NCBI RefSeq assembly: GCF_030817595.1
Contig: NZ_JAUSZN010000001.1
Location: 3,235,001 to 3,299,000 of the forward strand
Origin: Neobacillus niacini
GTDB taxonomy: Bacteria; Bacillota; Bacilli; Bacillales; Cytobacillaceae
Direction: 5' to 3'
Length of the DNA stretch: 64,000 bases
The position numbers were made by a program, and so were the translations under genes. Position 1 is the stretch's first letter. Every line of letters starts with the position of its first letter. This document shows positions 9,339 through 19,609 of the stretch, one piece after another. Under the pieces are notes generated by a model that was not told where the DNA came from, ran no database searches, and saw only the letters and a program-made list of their open reading frames with translations.

Positions 9339-12300
9339 ATGAATGAAAGATGGACCCCTTCCCTTTTTAAAGATTTCCATAAGCATGAACACGATGCCTG
9401 CGGAATTGTCGCTTGTCTTGAAAAAACCAAGCTGCCTACTAGAAAAAACATTTTTGATTGCATAGATGCCTTAGTTACCATGAATCATCGTGCTGGCTTC
9501 ATTAACGGTGAAGGTGATGGCGTTGGGATTCATGTTGATATCCCAAAAGCACTTTGGAAAGAAAAATTGCAAAGTGCCGGTGTAGACCCCTCTCACACAG
9601 AAAATGCGAGTTTTGCTGTAGGTCATGTTTTTATCAGCCAAAAGGCTGACTGGTTATCTACTAAACACGAATTACTTCAGAAACTAAAAAACTTTGAATT
9701 AGATATTATTTTTGAAACAAATCAAGTAACCGATTCAAGTGCATTAGGACCTATTGCTATCCAGGAGAATCCGGTTTTTTGGCAATTTGCCTGCCTTTCT
9801 GAAAAATCAGGGCAAGCATTAACGAAAATCTTATTCGAAGCAATCGTCGATTTAGAAACCAATGAACATGTTCATGTCGCGTCGCTAAGCCAAAATCATG
9901 CCGTATATAAAGTCATGGGTGCTGGCGATATACTCCCTCGTTATTACAAAGATCTAGCCAGTCCAATTGTTGCATCAACGATTACTCTCGGTCATAACCG
10001 TTATTCTACGAATACCCTTTCTAGTTTTTTCCGGGTCCAGCCTTTTAGTGTGCTTGGTCACAACGGAGAAATTAATACGATTGCAAAGCTTCGTGACGAA
10101 GCGAGAATGATTGGGGTTCCACTCGTAAAGGACGGCAGTGACTCGCAGGATTTAAGCCGGACAATGGAAACGTTAATTTGCCGTGAAGGGTATACGTTAT
10201 TCGAGGCAATGGATCTTTTATTCCCGCCAATTATCAATGAAATTAAAGCCTACTCTCAGGAGTTACAAGATTTATATACTTATATTCGTGAAGCTTGGGG
10301 CCATTTTGCTCAAGGTCCAGCTGGCATTATTTCCAGGTATGGAGATGAAGCGGTTTTTAGTGTAGATGCATTAGGCCTACGCCCGCTTTGGATGCTAGAA
10401 ATCGAAACTTCTTATTTATTTTCATCCGAGCCAGGGATTATTCCTTCCAGTGAATATGTAAATGATCCTAAGCCTTTAGCTCCTGGAGAAAAGGTCGGCT
10501 TTAAGTGGAACAATAATAAATTAGAAGTTTTCGAGCAGAAACGCTTCCAAACAGAGGTTTATAACCGATATTCTAACCGCTTAAATCTTGAAAATTCTAG
10601 ATTGCGTTTACAAGTACCTACATTAGAGAAAACAATTACTATGAATTATCCCGACAAAATTCATAATGGGCAATATAAAGCATTTGGCTGGGAAAGAGAT
10701 CACATTCAATTAATCGAGCAAATGGCGGAAAAGGGTGTTGAGCCAATTCGTTCCTTAGGACATGACGCACCACTAGCTGCGCTTAATCCTGAGCGCAAAA
10801 ACATTGCCGATTATATAAAAGAAAGTGTAGCTGTTGTTACAAATCCAGCCATTGACCGCGACCGTGAAACGGAGCATTTTTCTACGCGAGTGATTATAGG
10901 AAAACGTCCTGGTTTATTCAATAACGAAAAAACTGAAACACTTCTTGAATTAACAACTCCCCTTCTTATAGAGGGCAAAGCTGGTTATAGCTGTTCAGAA
11001 GCCATTGGTCAGCCTAGCTTTGATCAAGTGGTTCACCACTTTCAAAAGCAAAAGCTTGTTGCGTTTATTTCAACAACTTTTAGGAAAGATGAAAACATTG
11101 ATAGTGCTTTAACAAGAATTTCGAATGAGGCCGTTCAAGCGGTCACTTCAGGAAAGTCATTAATCGTCCTCGATGACGCAAACGCACATCAGGATGACTT
11201 TTACTGGATTGATCCACATTTAGTTACATCTGCCGTTGACCAAGCATTAGTAACAGCTGAATTAAGAAGAAATTGTTCATTAGTCCTTCGCTCAGCTGCT
11301 ATTCGTTCCCTGCATGACATGATTACTGTTTTTGGATTAGGCGCAGATTTAATCAGTCCATATTACATGTTCATGACCGTACTCGATGAAAACAATAAAC
11401 CTTTGATTAACCTTTACAGTGCGTTATCAAAAGGACTTGAAAAAGTAATATCAACCATTGGGATTCATGAACTACGCGGATATGGCAGACTTTACTCCAG
11501 TATCGGCTTACACGAAGATATTGCCAAAGTGTTGAATATTGTTAACTTTTTTGGCTCTAAAGAGATTGAGAATGATTTTGAAGCAATGAAGAATGATGCT
11601 TTTGCAAGAGCTGCGCATTATCAGAATGAGAAGGAAAGAGTCGGTAAAACCTTCCACCTCTTCCCTCGTATCTGGAAGGCTATCGGTGAAGTTGCTGCAA
11701 CTGGTGACTACAGTGCTTACCGGGAAAAAATCAGTGAACAAGAAGAGCAGAATCCGACGACCATTCGCCATTTACTTCAATTAAAGAAGAGCAATCAAGC
11801 AATCTCGCCAGATAATGTTAATATTGCAGTTGGTGAGCATGATTTACCATTTATAATTTCTTCGATGTCGTTTGGTTCACAGAATGAGATTGCTTTTAGA
11901 GCATATGCCGAAGGTGCTGACCGCCTAAACATGGTCTCTCTAAATGGTGAAGGCGGCGAAATCAAGGATATGCTTGGTAAATATCCAAAAACAAGAGGAC
12001 AGCAAATTGCCTCTGGACGTTTCGGGGTAAACGCAGAGCTTTTAAACTCTTCTAATCTTTTAGAAATTAAAATCGGTCAGGGTGCAAAGCCTGGAGAAGG
12101 CGGACACTTACCTGGTTCGAAGGTAACTGCCAAGGTTGCTGCTGCACGTAATGCTACACTTGGTTCAGACTTAATTTCACCATCAAACAACCATGATATT
12201 TACTCAATCGAGGATCTTGCGCAAATGATTCTAGAGTTAAAAACAGGTAATGATCAGGCGAAAATTGCCGTTAAAGTACCTGTAGTACCAAATATCGGGA

Positions 12301-13808
12301 CTATCGCAGTTGGTATTGCAAAAGCTGGTGCCGATATCATTACATTAAGCGGTTTTGACGGCGGTACGGGTGCTGCCAGAATCCATGCGCTTCAGCATGT
12401 TGGACTTCCAGTTGAAATCGGTGTAAAAGCAGCCCATAATGCCCTGCTTGAAAGCGGACTCCGTAATAAAGTAGAAATTTGGGCAGATGGCGGGATGAAA
12501 AGTGCTCTGGATGTTATGAAGGTTATGCTTCTCGGCGCAAACCGTGTTGGCTTCGGAACATTATCTATGCTTGCAATCGGTTGTACAACATGCCGTGGAT
12601 GTCATTTAGATACATGTCACGTTGGTATCGCAACTCAGATTGAATCAGAAGTTCAAGCGAAAGAACATGGACTTCGCCGCTTTGTCCCACGTCAGCTTGA
12701 CTTAGCTGTTAATGGAATTATGAATTTATTCTCATCCTTTGGAAGTGAGCTAAAAGCTCTGGCGGCTTCTGTCGGAATTACTAATTTGCAGGATGCAGTT
12801 GGACGTTCTGATTTACTTGAGCAGGTTAAAGGAAAAAATCAGCTTAGCCTATCGTATTTATTAAAGCCGTTAGAAATTAGCCAATTCACAAAAACAGAGG
12901 AATCCAAGGCATTGCAAGAGGTCCAAATGCAGGTAGCCGTTGGTGCTGAGTATTTAGATGCGAGCGTGGATGAATTACATTCCTCTCGTGAATTTGACAG
13001 CGTCACTTCTGAACAGCGTGTCTTAGCAAGCAGAGTTTCTTGTCATCGTGTACGCGGAAGACTTGATGGTTCATACCAACAACTTCCTCCTGTCCAGCTT
13101 AAGTATAAGAATGGATCGATTCCTGGTAATGGTTTAGGAGCTTATAATAGTGGTGGAATTGAGATCACTGTTAACGGCGGCGGTCAAGATGGAGTTGGTA
13201 AAACTTCTTTTGGCGGAAATATCTACATCCTGAAGTCCAAAGGAAAAAATGGCAACTATTACAATGGTTCTGTCGGGAAAGGTTTCGGATATGGGGCACA
13301 AAAAGGTCTTCTTGTAGCCCAAGGTAATGCCGATGCTCGTGCCGGTATTCGTCTTTCTGGTGCTGATTTAATTGTCGGCGGTTTTGTGAAGCAGCCTATT
13401 CCTGAAAAAGAGACTGGAAATATTGGCGCCAATGCAAACATTAAAGGGTTTGCCTTTGAATACATGACGAACGGTCGTGGATTAGTGTTAGGAGACCCAG
13501 GTCCTTGGATTTGCGCCGGTATGACTGGTGGTGTCGTTTATGTTCGCCAACAGCCTGAACTTGGTTTAACGGCAGAAGCGATTATGAGAAGGATTGCTAA
13601 AGGTGCTAAAGTTTCGGTCATGAGCTTAAGCGAAAATGGTAAAAAAGATGTTAATGAGCTTCTTGGTAAATATACTGATTTACTCGAAAACGACGGGCAG
13701 GCAGAAGAAGCAAATCTACTTCGCGCCTTACTCGCTAACCCAGAAGATCACTTTATACAGATTGTACCTGTTAAAGAACAGGCTGACCCAGCTGTATCTA
13801 CAGAATGA
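9339..13808 (+). CDS. Glutamate synthase large subunit, stand-alone
   Basis: A 1489-residue glutamate synthase alpha-chain homologue. Order of domains: class II glutamine amidotransferase with catalytic Cys21 (HDACGIV; the initiator side must be trimmed to expose it), central domain (about 440-730), FMN/2-oxoglutarate synthase domain (about 790-1170) with the 3Fe-4S cysteines in CTTCRGCHLDTC near 1082, and the GXGXG beta-helix domain (about 1240-1440). It would make two glutamates from glutamine and 2-oxoglutarate. No small (FAD, NADPH) subunit is beside it, so its electron donor is unclear. It is inserted between gsaB and ygaE, which are adjacent in B. subtilis. Confidence 0.92.
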   Translation: MNERWTPSLFKDFHKHEHDACGIVACLEKTKLPTRKNIFDCIDALVTMNHRAGFINGEGDGVGIHVDIPKALWKEKLQSAGVDPSHTENASFAVGHVFISQKADWLSTKHELLQKLKNFELDIIFETNQVTDSSALGPIAIQENPVFWQFACLSEKSGQALTKILFEAIVDLETNEHVHVASLSQNHAVYKVMGAGDILPRYYKDLASPIVASTITLGHNRYSTNTLSSFFRVQPFSVLGHNGEINTIAKLRDEARMIGVPLVKDGSDSQDLSRTMETLICREGYTLFEAMDLLFPPIINEIKAYSQELQDLYTYIREAWGHFAQGPAGIISRYGDEAVFSVDALGLRPLWMLEIETSYLFSSEPGIIPSSEYVNDPKPLAPGEKVGFKWNNNKLEVFEQKRFQTEVYNRYSNRLNLENSRLRLQVPTLEKTITMNYPDKIHNGQYKAFGWERDHIQLIEQMAEKGVEPIRSLGHDAPLAALNPERKNIADYIKESVAVVTNPAIDRDRETEHFSTRVIIGKRPGLFNNEKTETLLELTTPLLIEGKAGYSCSEAIGQPSFDQVVHHFQKQKLVAFISTTFRKDENIDSALTRISNEAVQAVTSGKSLIVLDDANAHQDDFYWIDPHLVTSAVDQALVTAELRRNCSLVLRSAAIRSLHDMITVFGLGADLISPYYMFMTVLDENNKPLINLYSALSKGLEKVISTIGIHELRGYGRLYSSIGLHEDIAKVLNIVNFFGSKEIENDFEAMKNDAFARAAHYQNEKERVGKTFHLFPRIWKAIGEVAATGDYSAYREKISEQEEQNPTTIRHLLQLKKSNQAISPDNVNIAVGEHDLPFIISSMSFGSQNEIAFRAYAEGADRLNMVSLNGEGGEIKDMLGKYPKTRGQQIASGRFGVNAELLNSSNLLEIKIGQGAKPGEGGHLPGSKVTAKVAAARNATLGSDLISPSNNHDIYSIEDLAQMILELKTGNDQAKIAVKVPVVPNIGTIAVGIAKAGADIITLSGFDGGTGAARIHALQHVGLPVEIGVKAAHNALLESGLRNKVEIWADGGMKSALDVMKVMLLGANRVGFGTLSMLAIGCTTCRGCHLDTCHVGIATQIESEVQAKEHGLRRFVPRQLDLAVNGIMNLFSSFGSELKALAASVGITNLQDAVGRSDLLEQVKGKNQLSLSYLLKPLEISQFTKTEESKALQEVQMQVAVGAEYLDASVDELHSSREFDSVTSEQRVLASRVSCHRVRGRLDGSYQQLPPVQLKYKNGSIPGNGLGAYNSGGIEITVNGGGQDGVGKTSFGGNIYILKSKGKNGNYYNGSVGKGFGYGAQKGLLVAQGNADARAGIRLSGADLIVGGFVKQPIPEKETGNIGANANIKGFAFEYMTNGRGLVLGDPGPWICAGMTGGVVYVRQQPELGLTAEAIMRRIAKGAKVSVMSLSENGKKDVNELLGKYTDLLENDGQAEEANLLRALLANPEDHFIQIVPVKEQADPAVSTE

Positions 13809-13816
13809 TTAATAAG

Positions 13817-13849
13817 AGAACGTCCGCTTAGGTGGACGTTCTTTTTTTG
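13817..13849 (+). terminator. Terminator after the glutamate synthase gene
   Basis: AGAACGTCC (13817-13825) and GGACGTTCT (13834-13842) form a stem followed by seven T. Confidence 0.9.
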
Positions 13850-13997
13850 CGTTTGAACAAATATCTTTAACTATTGCTGATAAAAATTCATATAATATCT
13901 CTTGATAAAATGTTTTAATCCATGTATAGTACGTAATTGTTCATTAATGAAGTAAACTATGTACAAATCACTTAAATTTGAAAGGAAACCATTTGGA

Positions 13998-15071
13998 ATG
14001 AAGTTAGGTGCCCGCATCTTTAAAACGGGAATTGCAATTGTCTTATCCCTTTACTTAGCACAGCTGCTGCACTCACCGTCTCCTGTATTGGCCGGTATTG
14101 CTGCAATTTTTGCCATCCAGCCGACAATCTATCGTTCTTATTTAACGATTATTGAACAAATACAAGGAAACTTAATAGGTGCAATACTTGCAGTCATTTT
14201 TGTCCTTTTATTAGGAAATCACATTATCATTATTGGGTTAGCCGCTGTAATTGTTATTATTATCAATCTTAAGCTGAAAATTGAAAATACAATCGGACTT
14301 TCTCTTGTAACGCTTATTTCGATTATGGAAACTCCTGGAACTGATTTTATTCCATTTGCAGGAATCCGTTTCTCAACCATTATGATTGGAGTCTTTTCTG
14401 CTTTCGTGGTAAACCTTGTTTTTCTGCCCCCTAAATATGAAAATAAGCTATATTTCAAGATTTCCGGTACAACGGAGGAAATTATTCGCTGGATTCGATT
14501 AAGTACCCGGCATGACTTCGATCACAATATGCTAAAAAGCGATATTGAAAAATTAAAAGACAACTTAATTAAGATTGAACAGTTTTATATAATGTATAAA
14601 GAAGAAAGAAGTTATTTTAAAAAGATTAGTTTAGAAAAATCAAGAAAGCTAGTGGTCTTCAGGCAAATGAGCTCCACGGCTAAAAAAGCACTGGATACAT
14701 TAAAAAAACTTCATCGATTTGAAAATGAAATCCTTCATCTGCCGGAAAACTTTCAACAGTCGATACAAGAGCAACTCGACAGTGTCATTTACCACCATGA
14801 GCAATTAATGCTTCGGTTTATTGGTAAAGTTCCAACACCCTTAGACAATGAAACAAATACCTGTATGAATAATAAGGAACTATTTGAGTTATTCTTGAAC
14901 CACCAAAAGCTATACCGCGACCAAGACGATCCGCATTTATATCATACTATGCAAGTAATTTCTTCGATTATTGATTACGGGGAGCAGATTGAGCACCTGG
15001 ATACATTAGTCACCAGCTTTCACTCCTTTCATCATAATGAGGTATCCATTGACCAGAACGAAATTGAATAA
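13998..15071 (+). CDS. ygaE: Aromatic acid exporter family membrane protein YgaE
   Basis: A FUSC/ArAE-type protein of 357 residues from the preferred start (370 from an upstream ATG at 13959). Several hydrophobic segments fill the first 150 residues and a long soluble helical domain the rest, the layout of Bacillus YgaE proteins. The start is set at 13998 because homologues, as I remember them, begin MKLGAR; ribosome sites at both starts are weak. The family is linked to efflux of aromatic acids, but no substrate is proven for YgaE. Confidence 0.85.
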   Translation: MKLGARIFKTGIAIVLSLYLAQLLHSPSPVLAGIAAIFAIQPTIYRSYLTIIEQIQGNLIGAILAVIFVLLLGNHIIIIGLAAVIVIIINLKLKIENTIGLSLVTLISIMETPGTDFIPFAGIRFSTIMIGVFSAFVVNLVFLPPKYENKLYFKISGTTEEIIRWIRLSTRHDFDHNMLKSDIEKLKDNLIKIEQFYIMYKEERSYFKKISLEKSRKLVVFRQMSSTAKKALDTLKKLHRFENEILHLPENFQQSIQEQLDSVIYHHEQLMLRFIGKVPTPLDNETNTCMNNKELFELFLNHQKLYRDQDDPHLYHTMQVISSIIDYGEQIEHLDTLVTSFHSFHHNEVSIDQNEIE

Positions 15072-15072
15072 A

Positions 15073-15100
15073 AAACTTACCGGCTAGGTAAGTTTTTTTT
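15073..15100 (+). terminator. Terminator after ygaE
   Basis: AACTTACC pairs with GGTAAGTT around a small loop, followed by eight T. Confidence 0.9.
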
Positions 15101-15169
15101 CGTTTTATGTTAAAGTATATTTTTACCTGTTATAAGCAACATAAAGGAAAACAGCTAAGGAGTATTATT

Positions 15170-15628
15170 ATGTTTGTTGCTATAATTAGAATTGGTCTTC
15201 TATTAATACCGTGGTTGACTGTTTTCTTAATTCCCAAAAATGTGTTAAAAAAATATACACCTTCTGCAATCTTTGCGTCCTTACTTGTTGCTATTAATTG
15301 CATGTTATCTGTTCCTTTTAAATGGTGGACAGTAAAAGGCGGATTACTTAATAAAGTTTTTAATGATTTGAGCTTTATAATCGGGCCGTTTTTTATAGGC
15401 ACCATTTGGATTTTTCGTTTAACCTTCGGGAAATTCTGGTTATACCTTTTGGTGAATACACTTATGGACTTATTTCTTGCTTATCCAATTAATTGGCTAA
15501 TGCAAAAATTAAAAGTCTATAAATTAGTAAATTTTAAATCTAAACACGTTTTTTTCCTATCGATTTGTTTTGCTCTTGTTATTTACCCCTACCAATTATT
15601 TATATCTCGAACAAAGTCCAGTGAATGA
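15170..15628 (+). CDS. Small membrane protein of unknown function
   Basis: A 152-residue, strongly hydrophobic protein with about four or five predicted membrane segments (near residues 5-22, 33-50, 65-85, 88-110 and 128-145). I do not recognise a family with confidence; it resembles the short multi-pass CBO0543-like proteins of Bacilli. The ATG at 15170 is chosen because AAGGAG lies seven bases before it. An earlier in-frame start at 15107 sits directly behind the ygaE terminator and lacks a ribosome site. Confidence 0.7.
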   Translation: MFVAIIRIGLLLIPWLTVFLIPKNVLKKYTPSAIFASLLVAINCMLSVPFKWWTVKGGLLNKVFNDLSFIIGPFFIGTIWIFRLTFGKFWLYLLVNTLMDLFLAYPINWLMQKLKVYKLVNFKSKHVFFLSICFALVIYPYQLFISRTKSSE

Positions 15629-15643
15629 AACTGGATTTTTTTA
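15617..15643 (+). terminator. Terminator overlapping the stop of the membrane protein
   Basis: TCCAG (15617-15621) and CTGGA (15631-15635) form a short stem followed by seven T. The stop codon lies in the loop. Confidence 0.6.
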
Positions 15644-15750
15644 TTTACTCTTTGGTTTTATTCATGCTATCGTTAAGTTTTGTTAGGAAGTGTTTTCTCC
15701 TTATACACATTTCTTTTATTATTAATGTAAAAAAAGTGGGGGTTGATAGA

Positions 15751-16569
15751 ATGTTTTTCTTAGGACTGTTTGAGCAGTTGCCTGTACAAGTAGTAACGGT
15801 GGCACTGCTGATTATACTTACGGTTTATTTGATCCGCAAATTCATTAAACTATTCTTTGACAAAACGAGCTTCTTGGACGAAAATCATGAAGAGACATTA
15901 ATGCATTTCGCTAACCAGGTGACAAAAGTAGTTGGACTAATCATTTTCTTAATTTATGTACTTAGCCATTTCTTCGACCTGACAAAGTTTGTCACCGGCT
16001 CTGTAGTTGTAGCAGGTTCCTTGGCATTAATCTTTCAGCATATCATCCGTGATTACATTATGGGACTGACATACTTGTTTGAGCGTCAAATCCATCTCGG
16101 GGATTATGTGATCATCAATGGAAACCGTCAGGGGAAAATTGAGGAAATCAGCATGCGCTACCTAAAGATCCGCCAGTATGACGGGTTTCTCTATACTGTA
16201 TCCTATAGCAGCATTACAGAACTTCAGAACGGGAACCGGGGGAAGCGACGGGTAAATGAAAGTCTTGTCCTCAACTATAGGCAAAATCCTGACAGGGCCT
16301 TCAAAGTAATGGAGGAAGTGGCACAAATATGCAACGAGAAATATGGTGAATACCTATTGAAGGATGAGAACGGCATACCTTTGGAGAGTTTCAAATTCAA
16401 CCAAATCACCGAACTGAACGTCGATTTCAGGGGTCACCGTTATTCAATATCAGGCCTTGTAAACGAAGCGGACTTCGTTGAAGCGGGCAAAAAGGTTAGG
16501 TATGAACTGGCAATGGCTGCCTACAAAAGCGACTTGATGATGTCAGAAAGCCTCAGCACAATCCAATAA
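15751..16569 (+). CDS. MscS-family small-conductance mechanosensitive channel
   Basis: A 272-residue membrane protein with about three N-terminal membrane helices and the MscS beta domain. TGSVVVAGSLALIFQHIIRD is the pore-lining TM3 region, and FERQIHLGDYV and GKIEEISMRYLKIRQYDG match the conserved start of the cytoplasmic vestibule. MscS channels open when turgor rises and release osmolytes. The ATG at 15751 is used because GTGGGGG precedes it; the frame runs 42 codons further upstream, but that part is AT-rich and overlaps the previous terminator. Confidence 0.88.
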   Translation: MFFLGLFEQLPVQVVTVALLIILTVYLIRKFIKLFFDKTSFLDENHEETLMHFANQVTKVVGLIIFLIYVLSHFFDLTKFVTGSVVVAGSLALIFQHIIRDYIMGLTYLFERQIHLGDYVIINGNRQGKIEEISMRYLKIRQYDGFLYTVSYSSITELQNGNRGKRRVNESLVLNYRQNPDRAFKVMEEVAQICNEKYGEYLLKDENGIPLESFKFNQITELNVDFRGHRYSISGLVNEADFVEAGKKVRYELAMAAYKSDLMMSESLSTIQ

Positions 16570-16573
16570 CACT

Positions 16574-16606
16574 AAAAAGCAAGAGTTCATCCCTCTTGCT
16601 TTTTTC
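16574..16606 (+). terminator. Terminator after the MscS gene
   Basis: AAAAAGCAAGAG and CTCTTGCTTTTT form a 12-bp stem with a short loop and a T run. Confidence 0.9.
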
Positions 16607-16765
16607 CGAATTAAAAAAGACTTCATAAATGGTGTCCTTTCGTTGAATGTAAATAGCTATTAAATTTTACTGATTTTTCATTGTTTTAGTCTGATATATA
16701 GATTGAATGACTCCTTTATTGATGAGAATATTTATATAATATTTCATTGGAGGAGAGTTAACAAA

Positions 16766-17698
16766 ATGACTTATGTTGATATGGATATAGATAAGAAGAA
16801 ATATGAGGCCTATTTATTTGTGCATTTTATTCATGAAAACGAGCGCAGAGATGACTTAGAGCAAGTCTACTTTTCCGTAAGTAGAGATGGCTTGAAATGG
16901 GAAACTCTTAATGAAAAGAAACCGATATTGACATCAACATTAGGAGATTTCGGGGTAAGAGATCCGTTTATTATCCGTTCCCCAAAAGAAAATAAATTTT
17001 ACATTATTGGCACTGATTTATCTATGTATCATCGTAAGGATTGGGATGTGGTACAGAGAACTGGGAGTCAGCATATTGTGATTTGGGAGTCTAAAGATTT
17101 GATAAACTGGTCCGAACAACGATTAGTTAAGGTTGGACCGGAAACTGCAGGCTGCGTTTGGGCTCCAGAAGCAATATATGATAAAGGAGCCGATGATTTT
17201 CTAGTATTCTGGGCTTCAAGGGAAAACTTTGGTACTGAAAAACATAGAATCTATTATTCTAAAACGAAGGATTTTTTAAATTTTACTGTTCCTAAAGTAT
17301 ATATTGAAAGAGAAAATCATATTATTGACACAACCATTATTGAAGAGGACGGTAAATATTATCGTTTTTCAAAAGACGAGACAGTTAAAACGATTACCGT
17401 AGAGGTTTCCGATGCTTTACTTGGAGAGTTCACTCCACTGGATACGAATCTAAAAAATATAATCGGAGTTGAGGGGCCAACCTGCTTTAAAATAAAAGGT
17501 GAAGATAAATGGTGCTTATTACTCGATCATTATGAGATTGAGAAAAAATATGTACCCTACTATACAACGGACTTAAAAACAGCACAATTTACAAAAAGTC
17601 CAGAGGATTTAGATATACCTGTTAATTCCAAGCATGGTGGTGTTATGTCAATCACTTTGGATGAGTACAACGCTGTGGTCCAAGCCTATCGAAAGTGA
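16766..17698 (+). CDS. Glycoside hydrolase family 43-like protein, cytoplasmic
   Basis: A 310-residue protein with the five-bladed beta-propeller signature of GH43-type arabinosidase/xylosidase relatives: GVRDPFIIRS near residues 65-75, VWAPEAIYD near 133-142 and GVEGPTCFKIKG near 232-243. No signal peptide or membrane segment is seen, so it would act on small intracellular arabinosides or xylosides if it is active. The start at 16766 follows GGAGGAG. It stands alone between terminators, and no sugar transport genes adjoin it. Confidence 0.8.
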   Translation: MTYVDMDIDKKKYEAYLFVHFIHENERRDDLEQVYFSVSRDGLKWETLNEKKPILTSTLGDFGVRDPFIIRSPKENKFYIIGTDLSMYHRKDWDVVQRTGSQHIVIWESKDLINWSEQRLVKVGPETAGCVWAPEAIYDKGADDFLVFWASRENFGTEKHRIYYSKTKDFLNFTVPKVYIERENHIIDTTIIEEDGKYYRFSKDETVKTITVEVSDALLGEFTPLDTNLKNIIGVEGPTCFKIKGEDKWCLLLDHYEIEKKYVPYYTTDLKTAQFTKSPEDLDIPVNSKHGGVMSITLDEYNAVVQAYRK

Positions 17699-17750
17699 AT
17701 ATTTATCATAATGTGGAGGGCTGTTGGGAACCAATTAAGAGCCCATGCGC

Positions 17751-17787
17751 AAAAAAATGACGTAATCAAATACGTCATTTTTTTTGC
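17751..17787. terminator. Bidirectional terminator between the GH43-like gene and ygaD
   Basis: AAATGACGTA and TACGTCATTT form a perfect stem with a six-base loop, flanked by A on the left and T on the right. Confidence 0.9.
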
Positions 17788-17793
17788 TTTTTA

Positions 17794-19569
17794 TTATGCT
17801 TGTAGAGGAGCTTTTTCTTCATGCTGTTCGAGCTGCTGCACTTGAAATAATTTATAATAGTTTCCTTGTTTGGCCATTAATTGATCATGTTTACCCACTT
17901 CGACAATCTGTCCGTGTTCGATTAAGACAATTCGATCAGCATGGGTGATGGTGGATAAACGGTGAGCTACAACAAAGGTCGTCCGATCTTTCGCCAGCTT
18001 ATCAAGTGCTTCTTGGATAAGGTGTTCACTTTCTAAATCTAGTGCAGAAGTTGCTTCATCTAGGATTAGAATAGGAGGATTTCGTAAAAACACTCGAGCT
18101 ATTGCCACTCTTTGCTTTTGTCCTCCAGATAGCTTTACGCCTCTTTCTCCGACCTTCGTATCATACCCATTTGCTAGATTCTCAATAAAATCATGCGCAT
18201 TGGCCGCTTTTGCTGCTTGATATACTTCTTCATCCGTTGCACCAGGTTTTCCTAATAAGATATTGTTCTTTACAGAATCACTAAATAAGATATTATCCTG
18301 AAAAACTACCCCTATTTTATCCCTTAAGGATTGAACCTGGAAATGGCGGATATCCACCCCATCTAAGAGAATTTTCCCATCCGTGACATCGTAGAAACGA
18401 GGAATCAGGCTGACAAGTGTCGACTTGCCTCCTCCGCTCATTCCAACAAGGGCAATGGTCTCACCCTTTTTTACATCAAGGTTGATGTTTTTCAGAATCA
18501 TATCCTCTGATTCATTGTAGGTAAATTGAACATGATCAAACGTAATGTCCCCCTTCACATCCTTGCACTCAACCGCATTGGGGGCATCGACAATATCATA
18601 TTTTTCATCGAGGAATTCAAATACTCTGTCCATAGAGGCGAATGACTGTGTTAAGGTTGTTGAAGAGTTCACAAGCCTTCTTAACGGATTGTACAATTTA
18701 TCAACATAAGCAAAAAATGCCATCATCGTTCCCAGCGATAAATCTCCTTGAATAACAAGGTAGGCAGAGTAGCCAATAACGAGCAAAGGCGCAACATCCG
18801 TAATCGTGTTAACGGCTGCAAATGCCTTTGCATTCCAGCTGGTGTGCTCTAAGGCTTTATCTAAAAAGTTTTTATTTTGTTTATCAAACTGTGTCTGCTC
18901 AAACTCTTCGATTGCAAAGCTTTTTATGACGGGCATTCCTTGCACACGTTCATGAAGGTAGCTCTGAACCTCAGCAAGTGCTTGGGAACGAGACTTTGTG
19001 AGTTTACGTAAATTGCCAAAAAAGTATTTGATTGAAAATGCATATAGCGGAAATAACAAAATTGAAACCACTGATAGACTGACATTCATATAAAACATAA
19101 TAATAATTGCGATAACAATTGTGGCGATATCGAGCCACAGATTCATTAAACCAGTGATTACAAATGTTTTCGTCTGCTCAACATCATTTATAACGCGTGA
19201 AATGACTTCTCCTGATCGAGTATTGGCATAATACTTAAAGCTGAGTTTCTGGATATGTGTATACATACGGTCACGGATATCGTATAGAATTTTACTTGAT
19301 GTCCATTGGGCGAAATATTGGCGGTAATATTCAATCGGCGGTCTTAAAACAACAAAAACAACGATCATTACCCCCATAATTAGAAGTAATTTTTCTAGTT
19401 TCTCATCGTTGGCTAAACCACCATTGCCAATAATATCATCCACTACATACTTAATGAGCATTGGAATGATAAGCGGGATGGCGAATTTTACAACCCCTAT
19501 AATAATCGTCCCAATAATTTGAAGGCGATATGGCTTAACAAATTCGAGATATCTGCGAACACTGCTCAA
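17794..19569 (-). CDS. ygaD: ABC transporter, fused permease-ATPase, YgaD
   Basis: A 591-residue half-transporter of the MsbA/BmrA type: six membrane helices in the first 320 residues, then one ATPase domain with Walker [10 protein letters not shown] near residue 380, signature LSGGQKQR near 483 and Walker [13 protein letters not shown] near 505. It should work as a homodimer exporting a lipid or drug-like substrate. The start is TTG, with AAAGGGGG eight bases before it. It is the YgaD equivalent of the conserved block. A long inverted repeat lies between it and ygaC. Confidence 0.92.
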   Translation of the reverse strand: MSSVRRYLEFVKPYRLQIIGTIIIGVVKFAIPLIIPMLIKYVVDDIIGNGGLANDEKLEKLLLIMGVMIVVFVVLRPPIEYYRQYFAQWTSSKILYDIRDRMYTHIQKLSFKYYANTRSGEVISRVINDVEQTKTFVITGLMNLWLDIATIVIAIIIMFYMNVSLSVVSILLFPLYAFSIKYFFGNLRKLTKSRSQALAEVQSYLHERVQGMPVIKSFAIEEFEQTQFDKQNKNFLDKALEHTSWNAKAFAAVNTITDVAPLLVIGYSAYLVIQGDLSLGTMMAFFAYVDKLYNPLRRLVNSSTTLTQSFASMDRVFEFLDEKYDIVDAPNAVECKDVKGDITFDHVQFTYNESEDMILKNINLDVKKGETIALVGMSGGGKSTLVSLIPRFYDVTDGKILLDGVDIRHFQVQSLRDKIGVVFQDNILFSDSVKNNILLGKPGATDEEVYQAAKAANAHDFIENLANGYDTKVGERGVKLSGGQKQRVAIARVFLRNPPILILDEATSALDLESEHLIQEALDKLAKDRTTFVVAHRLSTITHADRIVLIEHGQIVEVGKHDQLMAKQGNYYKLFQVQQLEQHEEKAPLQA

Positions 19570-19609
19570 GATTGGCCCCCTTTCCTGCTGTGCACTTTAA
19601 TATGAACAG

